This document shows positions 11,921 to 24,680 of a DNA stretch of 64,000 nt, piece after piece. The notes under the pieces are model-generated. The model saw only the letters and a program-made list of their open reading frames with translations, had not been told where the DNA came from and searched no databases. The translations under genes and the position numbers were made by a program. Position 1 is the first letter of the stretch. Each line of letters opens with the position of its first letter. Source of the stretch: Agrypnia vestita (taxonomy: Eukaryota; Arthropoda; Insecta; Trichoptera; Phryganeidae); assembly GCA_016648135.1 (NCBI GenBank), contig JADDOH010002283.1, positions 38,943 through 102,942 on the forward strand, in the 5' to 3' direction.

Positions 11921-12294
11921 TTTAATGATTTTATTGAAATGAATACCTTTTCTGTCAGAAGGAGGGTTAACTTCGTCAAATGTTAAAATTGGGCCTTTTC
12001 CGTTCGAGGGGCTTTGGGTATATGACTATCACTTTCTTTACTACAGCCATAGACTGACCAAACCATTGCCTCGCGTCATCCTCCTCTTCTTCCCTGATAC
12101 TTCTTTGGATGTTTTTTTTTTATTGTTCTTTTTTTTATTCGCGTGAACTAGAATGGCTTTTTTTATGTGCTTACATTTTTTCCTACATTTAGTTTCTCAG
12201 TGTTCTGTAATGTAGTGGTTATTGAGATTCACTGTCCGATTTTGTCTGTACTACAAATTTAATTATTCCAAAACTTTTGAATGTGAAAATGTAC

Positions 12295-12435
12295 AAATCT
12301 CCTTATTTGAGAGTACGAAGAACATCGACGTATACCTACGTCTCCTTTATTTTTTATTTATATTCTCGTCTATTAAGTGTTGGGATAACAATATTAAGAT
12401 CCTAATATTGCTATTGTCGGAATACTGCCGTATAC
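12295..12435 (+). repeat. Single arm of MITE family B
   Basis: gacgtatacctacgtctc, then attaagtgttgggata, then cctaatattgctatt and cggaatac match the right arms at 2.5 and 41.2 kb. No inverted partner is visible, so it is a half element. Flanks 11920-12295 and 12435-13510 contain no gene I can support; a short exon-like piece at about 13171-13215 is noted under findings. Confidence 0.6.
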
Positions 12436-13511
12436 ATTAGAATGTTGACACCTTATGGTCTTACCACAGTGCTAGATGCAGAAGCCACAGATGAAACAGG
12501 TTAAGGTACACCTTAAAAGCTTAATTTTCAATACAAAATAACACTTTTAAGGCATACCTTAACCTTTAAATCATCTAAGTATTGACTCTGAATTCGAGCA
12601 TACGTCTGCAATTGTGTAGTTGTTACCCGTAATCCATTTATTTCCTTCCAAGAACTTTTCCATAAATTCGAAATCATGTTTAATCTAATTTATTGAGACT
12701 TTTCTCTTTCCCAAAAATAATGCACGGTTCTAAAAACGAATTCAACATTTAACTATACTATGAGGTGAGTTTTGTCTTTACTACTCGTATGTCGTGACAT
12801 AGGCGAATTTGGTTCTTGACAAATCCAGGTGAAAGCTCGTCAGAAATGATGAGGAAAAATATGATCCTCAATTGACGATATGACCACAAATAAAATCTGA
12901 TGTTTAGAGAATATTGTGCATCTGACTGCACACAGCCTCGCCACCCCATGATGCTTTTTTTTCCAGGCACTCGATGTTATTTCATGGCCAGTCCGGTGAG
13001 AGTTGTGGATATTCTTAATGAAGGTATTTAATATGCAAGAAAAAATATAAAAATTACATCAGATTGTAAAAATTGCTATAAAAAATAAGTGGGAGAGTGT
13101 TTAAAACTTGAATTAATATACTTTCTTTCGTGTAGTATTTATTGCTCGGGGACTTGCGTGAATCTGCAATGCAGGTTTAAACGCGCCACTGAACATCTCT
13201 TCCGAGCTGCAGCACGTGAGTCGGATCCCTGGGACGATAATGAAAGCGAGCTGGTAAAATTGGTGACTCGCGGGGGTGGCGAATCTGTTTGTTTAGAATC
13301 CAGGTGAAATAATTCACGTCTGTCGTAAATACGTGTAATCGTGTTGTTCGTTTATCTCTTGGCCAAGAATGATGAAATGTTGGGGAAAATACATTGTTCT
13401 GATGGCAATGCATCACTCTGTCCGCCCTCCCGCTCATCTTGCCTTCGAAAGATCAGCTTGTTAAATTGATGACCTTTTTTCGGGCAACGTTTGACACCGA
13501 CGTATTGATAT

Positions 13512-14147
13512 TTAACCGGTCGGATGCCGGCCGTACGTAACGCGGAATGTACACTGTCTGCCGCGCAGTTTTGCCCACGATTGCTGTTTTTTTAGACGTG
13601 ATGGTTATATTCATGTAAAAATCAACAATAATCGCTAAAAAGTTGCAGTTTCTGGTTTCTCAATATACAGACTTCAATAATTACTTATATTTCAATAATT
13701 ACTATTACAATAATTACTTATTCATTAATTATGAAAATAAGTAACGAAATTTACTGTCAGAAATGTGCGCACATGTTTATCGAATAAAACATGGAAGCAA
13801 TAACACTAAAGATATTGTATTTTAATAATACCTAATTTTAACACTTTTTTATTTAAAAAAAAAACTTTTTTTTAACAGATAAATAACACAATTAATGCGC
13901 GGTTCGAAGACGACATTTGGCATGATTCTTTGTCCGGTTTGCGCAGCAAATGAGGTTACTTGTTAAATAGAACTCGTTAATTCATTCAAAAACTTGAGAT
14001 AAACCAATAATAAGCTTTAAAAACGCGTAAACGCAGGTAAACAGGCCGAATTCGCATACGTGTCTAGGGAGCGCAGATCTGCACTCTGGCACATAGAGGG
14101 TACAAAAGTTTTCGCGCAGATCGGCGCTCCGGCACCCGACCGGTTAA
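13512..14147. mobile_element. TTAA-flanked MITE, copy 1 (piggyBac-like)
   Basis: TTAA at 13512-13515 and 14144-14147 bounds an element whose ends are inverted copies: left CCGGTCGGATGCCGG, right (complement) CCGGTCGGGTGCCGG. TTAA duplication is the signature of piggyBac-superfamily transposition. The interior from about 13790 rightward is matched in reverse orientation by copy 2 at 24.68-25.06 kb, while about 250 bp on the left of this copy are absent there. No transposase. Confidence 0.7.
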
Positions 14148-14800
14148 AATATGCAAGTAAAGTGAATCGGTTCATTTCAATTAATTCATGTATTTGTGAC
14201 ATACAGAACATTAGTACACAGCCTCGTCTTAAAAAACTCTCTTGTCTTCATCTTTTCTTTGCAGCTCGCAGTTCGGATGGCCGGTAGCTTCTTTAATCTG
14301 TTCAGTCCATCGAGTTGGAGATCGGTCTCTTCCTCTCTAAATTTCCACCTATCTTCTCTCCTGTGCAATCTTCTCTTCTATCCCGCGATATATCCGAAAA
14401 ATGGGGAGCGCGCATCTTCGGTACCACATTTATAAAATATCCACTCGGCGTGTAAAAATACAAGAAACTTGACATAACGGATTTTTGTGGTTATACCTGT
14501 ATCTGTTTTTTTTAAATTGCATCCAGCTTTACGATTTTATTTCACCATTTCCACCATCTTGTAGCCATTCTTGTAATAAATCAAGTTGCCTAATATCATA
14601 AATACACTTCACAAAAAGAAATGAGAATGTTTTTCTTATGTAAATTGTACGATTATGTAGATAGAGTTCTCGCTCGATATATTGATTCCAATTCTCGTAT
14701 GCATCAATTAATTAATTAACTTTATTAATTTGGGGGTGGATGACATGGACAACATCATGTTCGTTTTTAGTGGAAAACTTCGTGAAAATTTTGTCTTTAT
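14148..14800. other. Spacer, nothing firm
   Basis: A short pyrimidine-rich stretch at 14240-14400 gives overlapping chance frames. No motif or repeat recognised. Confidence 0.35.
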
Positions 14801-14807
14801 TTTTTTT

Positions 14808-15005
14808 TATGTGTTGAAAAAAACGGATATTTTGTACGAAGCGTATATTTTACTAAGAAGCAAATCTCGACGTTTCGCTGAAGTCTTATTCAGCGTTATG
14901 AGTTCGGCCTTACCTCCGCCGTGATAGGACGCTCTCCCGATGACGCTGAATAAGACTTCAACGAAAAGTCGAGACTTGCTTCTCAGTAAAATATCCGTTT
15001 TATTT
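14808..15005. mobile_element. Foldback of Penelope-type termini (second family)
   Basis: Arms of about 80 bp (aaaacggatattttgta... and its inverse ending at about 15002) enclose the motif twice. Right arm, plus strand: CCGATGA (14937-14943), one C, then GCTGAA and TTCAAC around loop TAAGAC, then GAAA. The left arm (minus strand) keeps a perfect GCTGAA/TTCAGC stem and GAAAC but has CTCATAA in place of CTGATGA. The two arms thus decayed at different positions. Confidence 0.6.
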
Positions 15006-15770
15006 ATCACATAAATGTGTCCAACGACCGTAATAATAACCTCAACTCTTTATTTATTTTATTCTCAACAGATTGGCGGATTTCAATTTAGAGCCAGAAA
15101 CAATTAGCATCTAAAAACTTCTAAACAAAACGTTCGCCGACGGAAATAACAATACTCTACGTGCCAGCTTACACCATGCACACACATGTTCTCTTTAAAT
15201 ATCGTATTTCGACAAATATTCAAAATCTCTTAAGATTTTCTCACAGAGTAATGATTTCCGTTGGCTGAAAATGTAGTAAAAATGTACAATGGGTACCTAC
15301 TGGTTTATTAAGAGAGTCTTGTGTCACCCATTAAATAGGTAGATTGTATTTTTTTGACGTATATTTTTAGCGATGCATGTTCAATTTTGAATATAAATAA
15401 TTCTTACACATATGGAAGTAAAAACACTGACACTTAGAGGTATTATTATTAGTTACGAAAGCTGTGTGTACTAACTTGTTAATGAGAAAAAAATCAACAG
15501 ATGTCTCTAGCAAAGACCATAGCAATATATGAAAGGTTGTTTATTCGAACATGTATATAGAACTTTCAAAATTTGATAACGTGTGGATGTTCTTACGATG
15601 GAATCGGTGAACGTTGCATTGTGTAGAGCGATCTCTTTAGCCAGCTCATACAGGTTGTATGCCCTGAGCCATGGTCTAAGAGACTTCCATCCGTTTTTCT
15701 CATACTTAAATGAGATTCGTCTCTATGAGATATTCTGTACACATTGGGTGAAATGTTAAATAGTTAAGGA
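15006..15770. other. AT-rich spacer
   Basis: No gene or RNA recognised. Confidence 0.4.
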
Positions 15771-15774
15771 GATA

Positions 15775-16125
15775 AAGCAACAGCAAAGTTTGCGTTTTTT
15801 TCCCCAATATTTCTGACTATCTCCTGTAAAACGTTGAATTATCATGAAAGTTACTTATATCGAATATTAAAAATTAATTTGCTTTGATACGAGTCGAATA
15901 AAATGAGCAAAACCTTGCAAACCTGCACGGTTTTAATAATTTTATTTGAATTGTTTCGAAGCGACTGAATTTTTAATGTTCGATATAAGTTACTTTCATA
16001 GTAAGTACTCAAACGTTTTCTTCTTAACTGTTGACATTTTACCGAAAGTGTAAAATATATTTTCTACTCAAAATTGAATGAAGAAGACTCCCTCGTAGAA
16101 ACTACGAGACTTCCTGTATATGATT
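15775..16125. repeat. Palindromic MITE, family A
   Basis: atgaaagttacttatatcga (15844-15863) is inverted at about 15982-16001. The right end, near 16095-16120, reads gtagaaactacgagacttcctgta, a variant of the family terminus. Other copies: 23.3, 29.6, 39.9-40.5, 47.3 and 61.2 kb. Confidence 0.6.
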
Positions 16126-16239
16126 ATAGATTCAAGTATTGTGTATCTATGTACAGAGAAAAAATGGTATATTGAAACATACAAATATAGCTTAATATTT
16201 ATAGTCGAAAATATAGGGGAAAAAAGTTTAGACATTCTT

Positions 16240-16268
16240 TTTTTTTTTTTTTTTCAAAAAAAAAGTTT
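16240..16268. repeat. Homopolymer T/A tract
   Basis: An uninterrupted run of 18 T followed by CAAAAAAAAA. Could be the tail of a retroposed copy or simple slippage. Confidence 0.8.
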
Positions 16269-16434
16269 ATCAAGCAAACGATCGCTCCGCCGCACTGCAT
16301 ATCGGTTACTGATTGGTCACCGCCCTTCTGGGTGACTTGTCGCTTAAAACGTTCACGGGCACCAGTTTCGCTTAGAATATTCGCTCTTTTGCAATTGAAA
16401 CCTTACCTGAGACTATGTCTACTACTCTCAGTTT

Positions 16435-16690
16435 GTATCAGGCGCGCATTTCGGAGCCGGTCGCGAGCGCTGCCGCCGCCGCGCTAGCGTTTTGGCCGGG
16501 CGCCAATTGTGATTGTTTGTATCTTCTCAAATCGTAAAATTAACTCCAGCACTGCTCCGACAGTGGTGGCACGTGCGGCCGAGTAGCCGCGGGGGTCAGC
16601 GTGCATTTTGTATAATTAGACATGTCCCCCTTGGTGACAGTTGCTGGTTTTCGGTTCCCGATAATGTAAACAAGCGTTGTTTAAATTGTC
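16435..16690. promoter_or_regulatory. GC-rich island, candidate regulatory element
   Basis: CpG-rich centre (ggtcgcgagcgctgccgccg, gcgctagcgttttggccggg) flanked by attgtgattgtttgtatc and tgataatgtaaacaa-like sites. No coding frame of note. Confidence 0.3.
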
Positions 16691-16940
16691 TAAAGTGTTA
16701 AAAATAGCCTACCCGGCTATCTTTGAAAGATTTAGAGGAATATAAATATGCATCGGTCTAACTTACAAATTTTTTTATAGTTTTAACAGTTAAGTGGATA
16801 CCCAAGACCCGTTTGTATATAAATAAATTAATCGGCTAGTATACGAAAATGCGTACTAGGAAAATATCCGCCGTTCTTTTTTGTGGAAGTGAATATTATT
16901 TATGATTTTATTATTTGTTTTATCAAAATAATTTTACATT

Positions 16941-17035
16941 TGTTATCCTGACGAAGGGGCCTGAAACATGTTGATTTTTTTTCAATTAAAAAGTGGTGTA
17001 AACAAAGTTTATTTCTATAAATTATAATTACAAAT
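16941..17035 (+). mobile_element. Degenerate Penelope-type terminus
   Basis: CCTGACGA (16947-16954) and GAAAC (16963-16967) flank a shortened stem. The downstream run of T, tcaattaaaaagtggtgtaa and acaaagtttat match the arms of the 63-kb foldback. UUUGUU upstream can pair with AACAAA just after a GTA, giving a possible stem I. Confidence 0.5.
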
Positions 17036-18830
17036 ATATTCAGATTGAAGCAGTCAAGAAATTAAACAAATTTTTCGATCATTTATTTTATCCATGCGTT
17101 ATAGACGCTACAATAATGAGGTATATATTTTGTACAAAGAGATTAGCGTCTCGAGGCTTATTAATATAGGACAGTGATGACTGACTTTTTGGGCTCGGCG
17201 TGTAAAAAATCAGATAAAATTGAACCCAACCATGCTGGCGTGTCATACCTTTCTTGTTCTTGAATTCCATAGCTGGCGCAGCGGGATACGTATTTATACT
17301 TGTGTACGGCCGTTTGGCATTTGAACGTTAGCATGTCACCCAAAACGTTGTGGGGTGTCAGCTTTGACACGAGTCTCATAAGTTCGCCATCACTGATATA
17401 GGAAGACATGTGGATAGGAGGGACGAACAATAATAGATGGAGCGACAATGTCTTCAGTGACATAACGCACCCCCATACTTATGTAGACTATGACATGTTA
17501 AAAAATGTCATTCTGATTTACCTAATTGGATTCAAAGTGTCATTTCTCTGAAAAAAATCTGAATTATATGTTTCTTATTGTGCACCATAATTTATATTTT
17601 AAATGTAATATTTTATAAAGTAAAACATGAGAAGGAAATTGTACTTTTTGTAGTTTTTTTTGAGATATTATACTCTACGACTAGACAAACAAATATTTTC
17701 ATCCAGTAATTTTGAAATAACTCATCGTATAGGTACATTATACTTACACAAACTTATAAGATACAATTTCTTTAAGAATGCGTTGAAAATAATAAAAATA
17801 TTATTTTTGAAATATTTTTATTTTTTTCCGAAATAAAAAATCCGAGAATTTTCTCTCAGAGTGAGATTAATCAACGACTTTTAAAACATAAGACATTATG
17901 GCTGCTATCAAATATTTTTGCTTGATTTTTTATGATGATGATAAGAGGTTATGTCTTCTGTTGCTATTACATGTAAGCATACTTGCATTTCCACTGAATA
18001 TTTATTAAAATTTGAAACAATATCAGCTAAAATTGCTAGCAATTGTCTCGAAGTATCAAATATTATGAAAAATCAAGATTGTTTTTTGTGTCTTTTTGTA
18101 CAGTTCGTTTAGAGTTGTGATATTTTGACCAGGTAGTTAATAATGTTGTTTTCAATATTTCCGCATTACTAATCCAAAAATGAAAATTTTTGACTTGTCA
18201 TAGTATAATATTAGGGGTGCGATATCTATGTTAGAAAATGGTGAAATGGAGCGTAATAAGAATCATTGGAGGAAAAATCTTCATGATGCCACGACCCACC
18301 AGGGGTTGCAGAATCAAATGTGATCTGATGCTGATTTTTTGTATTGCATTCCTGTGTTATTTGTAATAAATATATATGTTCGGTGAATCTTCACACGTTT
18401 TATATTTCTGGCTCACGATCAAATGGTTTCGAATGTTTTTCCAACGTCACTCTCCCGCCCGTCTGAATTTTCAATTACAAGACAAAAAACTCTGAAAAAA
18501 TATTTATTCCCAGGGAAGTTGAGTCGATTTCCAATTATTCAATTAGGAGCAAATTCGAAATGGACCATCAATTGTCATCAGAGCTTTGGTTAATTAACCC
18601 CGACTCTAATTGCCGATAGTTCGCTCGCCGTATTATTTCGTCTTGTATTTTGAGCGCGGCTTTTAATCGATAGGGTATTGCGGCCAATCAAAGGGTCACA
18701 CTGTCTCACGTCAATTCCGCTTGTGCCACAAATTCTACTTATATATTAAAGATTTAATCTTTATATTACAGTCGTTCGACACATTTAGGTATTGAAACAA
18801 AATGGATATCTTATACGAACCGTATGGATA
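17036..18830. other. AT-rich spacer
   Basis: Nothing recognised in 1.8 kb apart from chance frames. A GC-neutral piece at 18230-18330 has a few LINE-tail-like residues but too little to call. Confidence 0.4.
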
Positions 18831-18832
18831 TA

Positions 18833-18861
18833 TTAGGTCCTTACATATGAAATTGATGTTT
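18833..18861 (+). repeat. mariner left terminal inverted repeat
   Basis: Starts TTAGGTCCTTACATATGAAA. Paired with 20090-20118, with one T/C difference at its inner part. Confidence 0.9.
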
Positions 18862-19020
18862 TGCCGTACTGGCAAATTTGATCTCAAATATCTTCTCTTT
18901 GGTTAGGAATTCCAAATCCAAATTTATACAGTTATTTACTCATGTATTTGTGTTTTGAAAATTATAATTCATTTGTTTTTTCCTCAATTGTTTTTTTCTT
19001 TGCGTCACTCAGTTTACAAA

Positions 19021-20040
19021 ATGAAAAACTTGAAATATCGCGTTATTTACGAGTACGAGTTCCACCGTGGCACCAGTGCTGCAGAAACGGCTCGAAGGAT
19101 TAATGATGTGTAAGGCGACGGTGCCGCAAAAGAAAACACAGTGCGTTTTTGGTTCCAACGTTTTCGTTCTGGAAATTTCGACCTGCAGAACAAGCCCCGT
19201 GGACGGCCGGAGACCAAAGTTGATAATGAAGAATTGAAGGCTATTGTGGAAGCGGATCCATCGCAAACCACATCCGAGTTAGCTGCAGGCTGCGGTGTTA
19301 GTGATAAAACTGTTTTAATCCACTTGAAGCAAATTGGTAAGGTGAAAAAGCTTGAAAGGTGGGTACCTCACGAATTGAGTGAAGCAAATCAACAAACGCG
19401 CGTTGACTGCTGCGTTGCATTACTCAACCGGCACAATAATGAAGGGATTTTAAATCGAATCATGACCTGTGATGAAAAGTGGATCCTGTACGATAATCGG
19501 AAGCGCTCATCGCAATGGCTGAACCCTGCCGAACCAGCCAAACCATGCCCCAAGCGAAAATTGACTCCAAAAAAGTTACTTGTGAACGTTTGTTGGACTA
19601 GTGCTGGTGTCGTTCACTACAGCTTTCTTAAATCTGGCCAGACGATTAAGGCAGATGTCTATTGTCAGCAACTGCAAACCATGATGGAAAAGCTAGCTGC
19701 TAAACAACCGAGGCTGGTTAATCGCTCTAGGCCACTGCTGCTTCATGATAACGCTAGACCACATACTGCACAACAGACGGCTACCAAATTAGAGGATCTT
19801 CAATTGGAATGTCTAAGACATCCACCGTACTCTCCGGACCTTGCCCCAACAGATTACCATTTTTTTCGAAATTTGGATAACTTCTTGCAAAGGAAAAAAT
19901 TCAACTCCGATGGGGCAGTCCAAACCGCCTTCAAAGATTTTATTGATTCCCGTCCGAATGGTTTTTTAGTAAAGGGATCGATGAAATACCTATGAGATGG
20001 CAAAAAGTGCATAGATAGCAATGGTACATACTTTGATTAA
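19021..20040 (+). pseudogene. mariner transposase, D,D34D, with one stop and two frameshifts
   Basis: DNA cut-and-paste transposase that binds the terminal repeats and cuts at TA sites. Start ATG at 19021, conserved end TAA at 20038-20040: 340 codons including the stop, the normal size. N-terminal helix-turn-helix region (residues 1-110) with RRGT-like HRGTSAAETARRI, then the canonical WVPHEL at about 114-119. Catalytic Asp residues lie in TCDEKW (151), HDNARPHTA (243) and PTDYHFF (278). Exactly 34 residues separate the last two, the mariner signature. Lesions: an in-frame TAA at 19111-19113 (codon 31); a one-base loss in the T run near 19965; and a one-base gain in the A run near 20003 that restores the frame for the final SNGTYFD residues. 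From 19114 to about 19960 the frame is open. It is inactive as written. Confidence 0.93.
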
Positions 20041-20089
20041 ATAAATATATTATAATAAAAAAAAATCGGCTTTATGTTCCTCCCATACT

Positions 20090-20118
20090 AAACGTCAATT
20101 TCATATGTAAGGACCTAA
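20090..20118 (-). repeat. mariner right terminal inverted repeat
   Basis: Inverted copy of 18833-18861, followed by the TA target duplication at 20119-20120. Confidence 0.9.
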
Positions 20119-20540
20119 TATATAGATTCGATTCTCGATATTCTGCTGGTTTCGTATCACGGCGTCTTCAATCTTCGAGAGATTGTTTCGTACGCGGCCA
20201 TAGATTACTTAGATTAGATGCTATTTCTACTTATACTAAATATACATTATAATTATGTCACCTAAGATTGAATTTAGTGATTTCTCACAAAATTCTCGAC
20301 AAAAACACTACACCGGAATGATATGAAGAGTCAGAACTGTGAGGAAGAAATTTACGGGAGATTTGGGGCAAGTGGTAGGGGTATCGGAATCGTAGAAGAA
20401 CCAAGAGTCAGAGGTAATAGGAACCTTAGGAGCGCTCGACTAACTTTACTGTAGCCTGAAAATCGTTCCACATCTTTGATCTGAACCCGTACTAGTTATA
20501 ACACAAATCGTCTTCTCCTTCGTTATACTCTTGAAAAAGC

Positions 20541-20665
20541 AGTCGTGATTGCTGAAGTCACAACGGCCAAAACTATTTGACGCCACCTGTTCTGATCTAC
20601 AGCATTTCTGACTACCCCTTGATTGCTGTAATCATTAGTCTTACATTGGTTGCAGACTTCGCCAG
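20541..20665 (-). pseudogene. LINE C-terminal tail, small fragment
   Basis: The minus strand reads VVRNAVDQNRWRQIVLAVV, closely matching NAADQNRWRRV in the fragment at 51.62-51.77 kb. DQNRWR near the protein end is a familiar pattern in the last residues of insect LINE ORF2 proteins. Only about 40 codons remain; upstream and downstream sequence is not recognisably retroelement. Confidence 0.55.
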
Positions 20666-23300
20666 ATCGTCCTTCTAGTCAGCAATCTTCCGCAGGGACG
20701 GATTCGCTTGGCTCTGGCTTGTACCACCAATCTCTCTGTTGTATTCGTATGGCTCGTGACATATATGGACATGTGTATGGGCACACGTAGCATAACACAG
20801 TATCACACACATAATATTAACACAACTGTAGTTGGAAGTAGCCAATAAATATTCAATCCCTCGTGAATCATTTTGCAACTGACTTGGAGCAATTGTGTGT
20901 TCAGCTTCCTCGACAACTAACAACCGACGACTGCTAAGTTAAAATGGGCTAGAACAAAAATTTTCATTAGATATTCAAAATGCATAGGAACACCCAAACA
21001 ATAATTTTGAGCCATTGAAATTGTATTATCATTGGAATTTAATTTATTTTTAATTATTACTATTTTGTTATTTTTCGACGAGGAATAATACTTAACACGA
21101 TTAGTCTTCTAAGAATATCAGTTAACAAATCATGATGATGACGTAATCGATGGTTAACAAGATATAAAAAATTAATATTTCACGAAATCTACCGTTTTCT
21201 TTAATAAAATATTCATTAATGTTCCCTGTGAATACGAGTAAGTATAGTTATTTTGCTGGCAACAATAGGAATTGTATTATGCATTTTTTAAAATGTTTTA
21301 AAACATGTGTTTACATACCAACGCGTGACCAAGTGATTCCATATTTCAAAATGTGTGTACAATGCGTAAATGTTCTCCCCAGCATCAAAAAATTTTGATC
21401 GCATTTCTTTTTATCAAAAAATAAACATATTTTTTCATAAATCACTGTAATATTGTCTGCAAGCACGAGCGTGTTTGTTATTTTTTTTAGAATCTCGCGT
21501 TTTCTTAAGTTGTTAAAACTAGACTAATGTAATATATTTTAATTTTAAAATATCGCGTGATGAGGTGCGATTTATAAACTACGAATTAAGTTATTTATAA
21601 TTATACCTACTTGATTATTCAAAAATCTACAAAAGTGTGGACCTTCGTTACTTAATTTAATTTTTCGTGTTGTGTCTGTTAATGATTTATACCTTTCTAA
21701 ATTACCTTATTGATCAAACCCGTGGTATATAATATATTAGCTTAATTTGGATATGTAAAATACAACGATTTTACAAAAATATGTTTCCACATCTTTGCAC
21801 AGACACTCGAATTTTTTTTATTCATAATTATCGTTAAATATTATAAATAGAAGATTGATGTGGTTTTTTTACGAAGCGGGCATTTAATTTGATATATTTT
21901 TAAATATTAAGGTACATCAGCCGTGTCATAATATTATATAATTAATTAAGAATAAGTATCATTTTGTATTTTGGATGTTGAAATTTTTGGAACTACCTAC
22001 TTTGAAATTGTTTTCATATCATATATCTGATATTTGTTGAAGTCAGAACGATATTTAAATATCTTAAACAAAGGAGATTAATATTAGAAGTGTATATATG
22101 ACCTTTATCTTTAATTCAAAAAAGATTTTTTTTCATATTGTACCTGCATTTAATGCTCCGAAACGATAAAGCAAGGAGAGATAGGAAAATCCGACAGTAA
22201 TCTTTTATGATCCTTCCAAGTGAGGCATCTTCTTTTTAAGCTATTCAACAGTTTAAAAATAAGAATGTTTGAAGAAGCGGCTTAAGTTCGTCTTCTATTT
22301 TTATACCTTTTATGTTATTAACATCTTGCAACAAGCAAAACTTTTCGATTTTTCTGTTACTAATGGTTTTGAATTTAATTATTTCCAATTCAACCATTTG
22401 TGATTCAATTTTTAAAAGTGTATGGCTATAATTTTTTAGGTTAGACGATTTCTAGCTCAAAAATATATCCCGCTGTGTGATTTATGCATATTTTGAATCA
22501 ATATAAACTTTTCAGCACCTCGCAAAAAACTAATAAGAATTGACGTATCATTTAAACGTCTTTCAAAGCAATTAATTCAACGATGTGTCGAATGTTAAGC
22601 GCGAAATGTATTTTGGCAAAAAATGTAGTATTCTGTAGAATTTATTCGAATTACACGACTCCATAGATCTCGCATACATCGCTTATTTTTTTGTGAAGAT
22701 GTGTATGAATCGTGTCGGTACACAAAGGTGCGTGATGAAGATGGCCGGATATTTCCCACGACGACGCGGGTACACCTACCTATCTAGGAAACTAATCAAA
22801 GTGCAAATAAATACAAGCACTGGTCAGCACCTACTTGCTGTCACGTGGTCATCAAATGTTGCGTTGCTTGCACGTCACACAAATGTGGCGCTGAATAGAA
22901 AACGGGCGGACGTCAATTATTTGTAAGTGTTGTGCATCGCTACTATTATATTTCATATGATTGTTGTTTGATTTAGGAATCTTCCTGTTCTTCATTTTTT
23001 ATTTACTTACTACTACTCTTACGAAGACGTAACGAAACAAGTTCGTTGTCTGGATTGCTCCCTGGTGACTTGGAAGTTCTTCGGCAGCTTTAGTGATTTG
23101 TCTTCGGCGTATAGTATGTTCTTTCCATCTCCTGTCGGAGGTCGGCGATCATTTTGACTATTACGACTCTATTCAACAAGTATACAAGTTACACAGTCTT
23201 CTACGCTTCTTTTACCATTCATTTTTCCCTGGACGATGGGTTGGTTTAGACTATATTCTGATGCAAAATTTGATATTGCATATCTTCATAACTATTGTTA
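20666..23300. other. AT-rich spacer, 2.6 kb
   Basis: No gene, RNA gene or shared repeat was recognised. A plus-strand frame at 22693-22926 has no motif and I treat it as chance. Confidence 0.4.
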
Positions 23301-23304
23301 ATTA

Positions 23305-23405
23305 ATAGGTCATGGTTTCTAAAACGTTTTCGACTCATTATCAAGGCAGGAATTCACCTGTAAAATTTTTGCCACTAACTATGGGATACCCTGTACACCC
23401 TGTAG
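23305..23405 (+). repeat. MITE family A terminus
   Basis: gttttcgactcattatcaag, then gcaggaattcacctgtaaaa, then ctatgggataccctgta. Half element without a visible inverted partner. Confidence 0.55.
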
Positions 23406-24680
23406 AAATAAAAATGTAATTATTTGCATGTAAAGTTTACACGGTTCAATTCAATAATATACCCGCATTGTTTGTATCTAGGCAGAATACAATTTGCGCA
23501 TTAAAACAGCACTGCTGTAATAGCCTACGTTGGAATTATGACAGCATGCCAGGAATGTCGGCAAATTTTATGATTTACAATAGCTTTTTATAGGTCTATT
23601 GTGGTTTCCACCCGAAGCTATTCAAAATACATCAATATTGATTTATTGACAACAAAATTAAATATCCACGTATTCCAAGTGCACATAGGTTCGTTTTTAT
23701 CGCTTTAGTAAAGTCCTTAAAAGGAAATTTCAACACTATGAAATAATTTTGAGATGTTAGCAAAATAGGACGATTATTTTTTATATGGTAGAAGTATTTT
23801 TGGTATTATACATTTTTTTTAATATTTAAAGGGTTGGATGTAAGAACCAGACGACTTAATTTTATTTTAATTAATTTTTTATATAGCGACTTTGTAACTG
23901 ATACAAATTAATTAAAATAATCAATTCGTTCAGTTTTTTCACTTCGTGAAATTTTTAAATTGAGGTACTTACGTGGTGTTTGCGTCCAACCCTCCAATTG
24001 TATTTTTAATCAACGTCGACATATGTATCTCTTATAAACCTGAAATTTCTGTGGCACTTTTGACTTGGTAATTACAGATTGTGAGCAGTCTCCGTGACGT
24101 TGCTGTCTATCTTTATTTTTTTATTATAAATTCGAGACTCCAATCGGCTTTTATTCAAACACCGCATCTAATTTTAAATTTGCATCTCCTGTCACAGTCT
24201 CGTTTCGATATCATTATTTTTGCAAAACAATATTCTGGTCTAGGATCTGTGATAGTTGAGTAGGTAAGTTCAGTTGTATTAATTTATGAGAAAACGTTAA
24301 TTTTTACTACCTACTACTACTAATTTTTGTGTTTTAGCGGATTTCGCTTACATCTTACGGTATTTACTGATTTCAATTCTACTTGAATGAAGCGGTGAGA
24401 GATTGTATTTTAATTTTTGAATCGCGAACATGAGTATTATTTTAAAATCAAACATGAGAATTAAATTATGTATTTCAGATTTAAATGGTACATAGTCTGA
24501 TTTTCCGTGATATTTTGGCAGCTGATATATTTTTTCCCCAAGTACTTTCCTTCCACACTGTTCCATGCACACTAATATTACTCGTATGATCCGAAAAAAT
24601 ATTGATTTATTTTTATCATATTTTTACAGTACAGGCAGTGAGTGATATACGTATGTGTATATTATTTTTAAATATTATCT
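23406..24680. other. AT-rich spacer
   Basis: Nothing recognised. Confidence 0.4.

Larger units (their letters stand above)
18833..20118 (+). mobile_element. mariner transposon, full length
   Basis: The element is 1,286 bp, the usual mariner length, and is bounded by TA on both sides (18831-18832 and 20119-20120), the target-site duplication of the Tc1/mariner superfamily. Terminal inverted repeats begin TTAGGTCCTTACATATGAAA at 18833 and, inverted, end at 20118; they stay paired for about 29 bp with one mismatch. The single gene inside reads plus-strand and is lightly damaged. Length, ends and target site are all intact, so the insertion is moderately recent. Confidence 0.93.

Noticed and set aside
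18230..18330. Another LINE tail (GEMERNKNHWRK-like residues)
   Set aside because: Too short and without the usual basic block or ending to separate it from chance.
19009..19271. Minus-strand frames over the transposase start
   Set aside because: Shadows of the plus-strand mariner gene.
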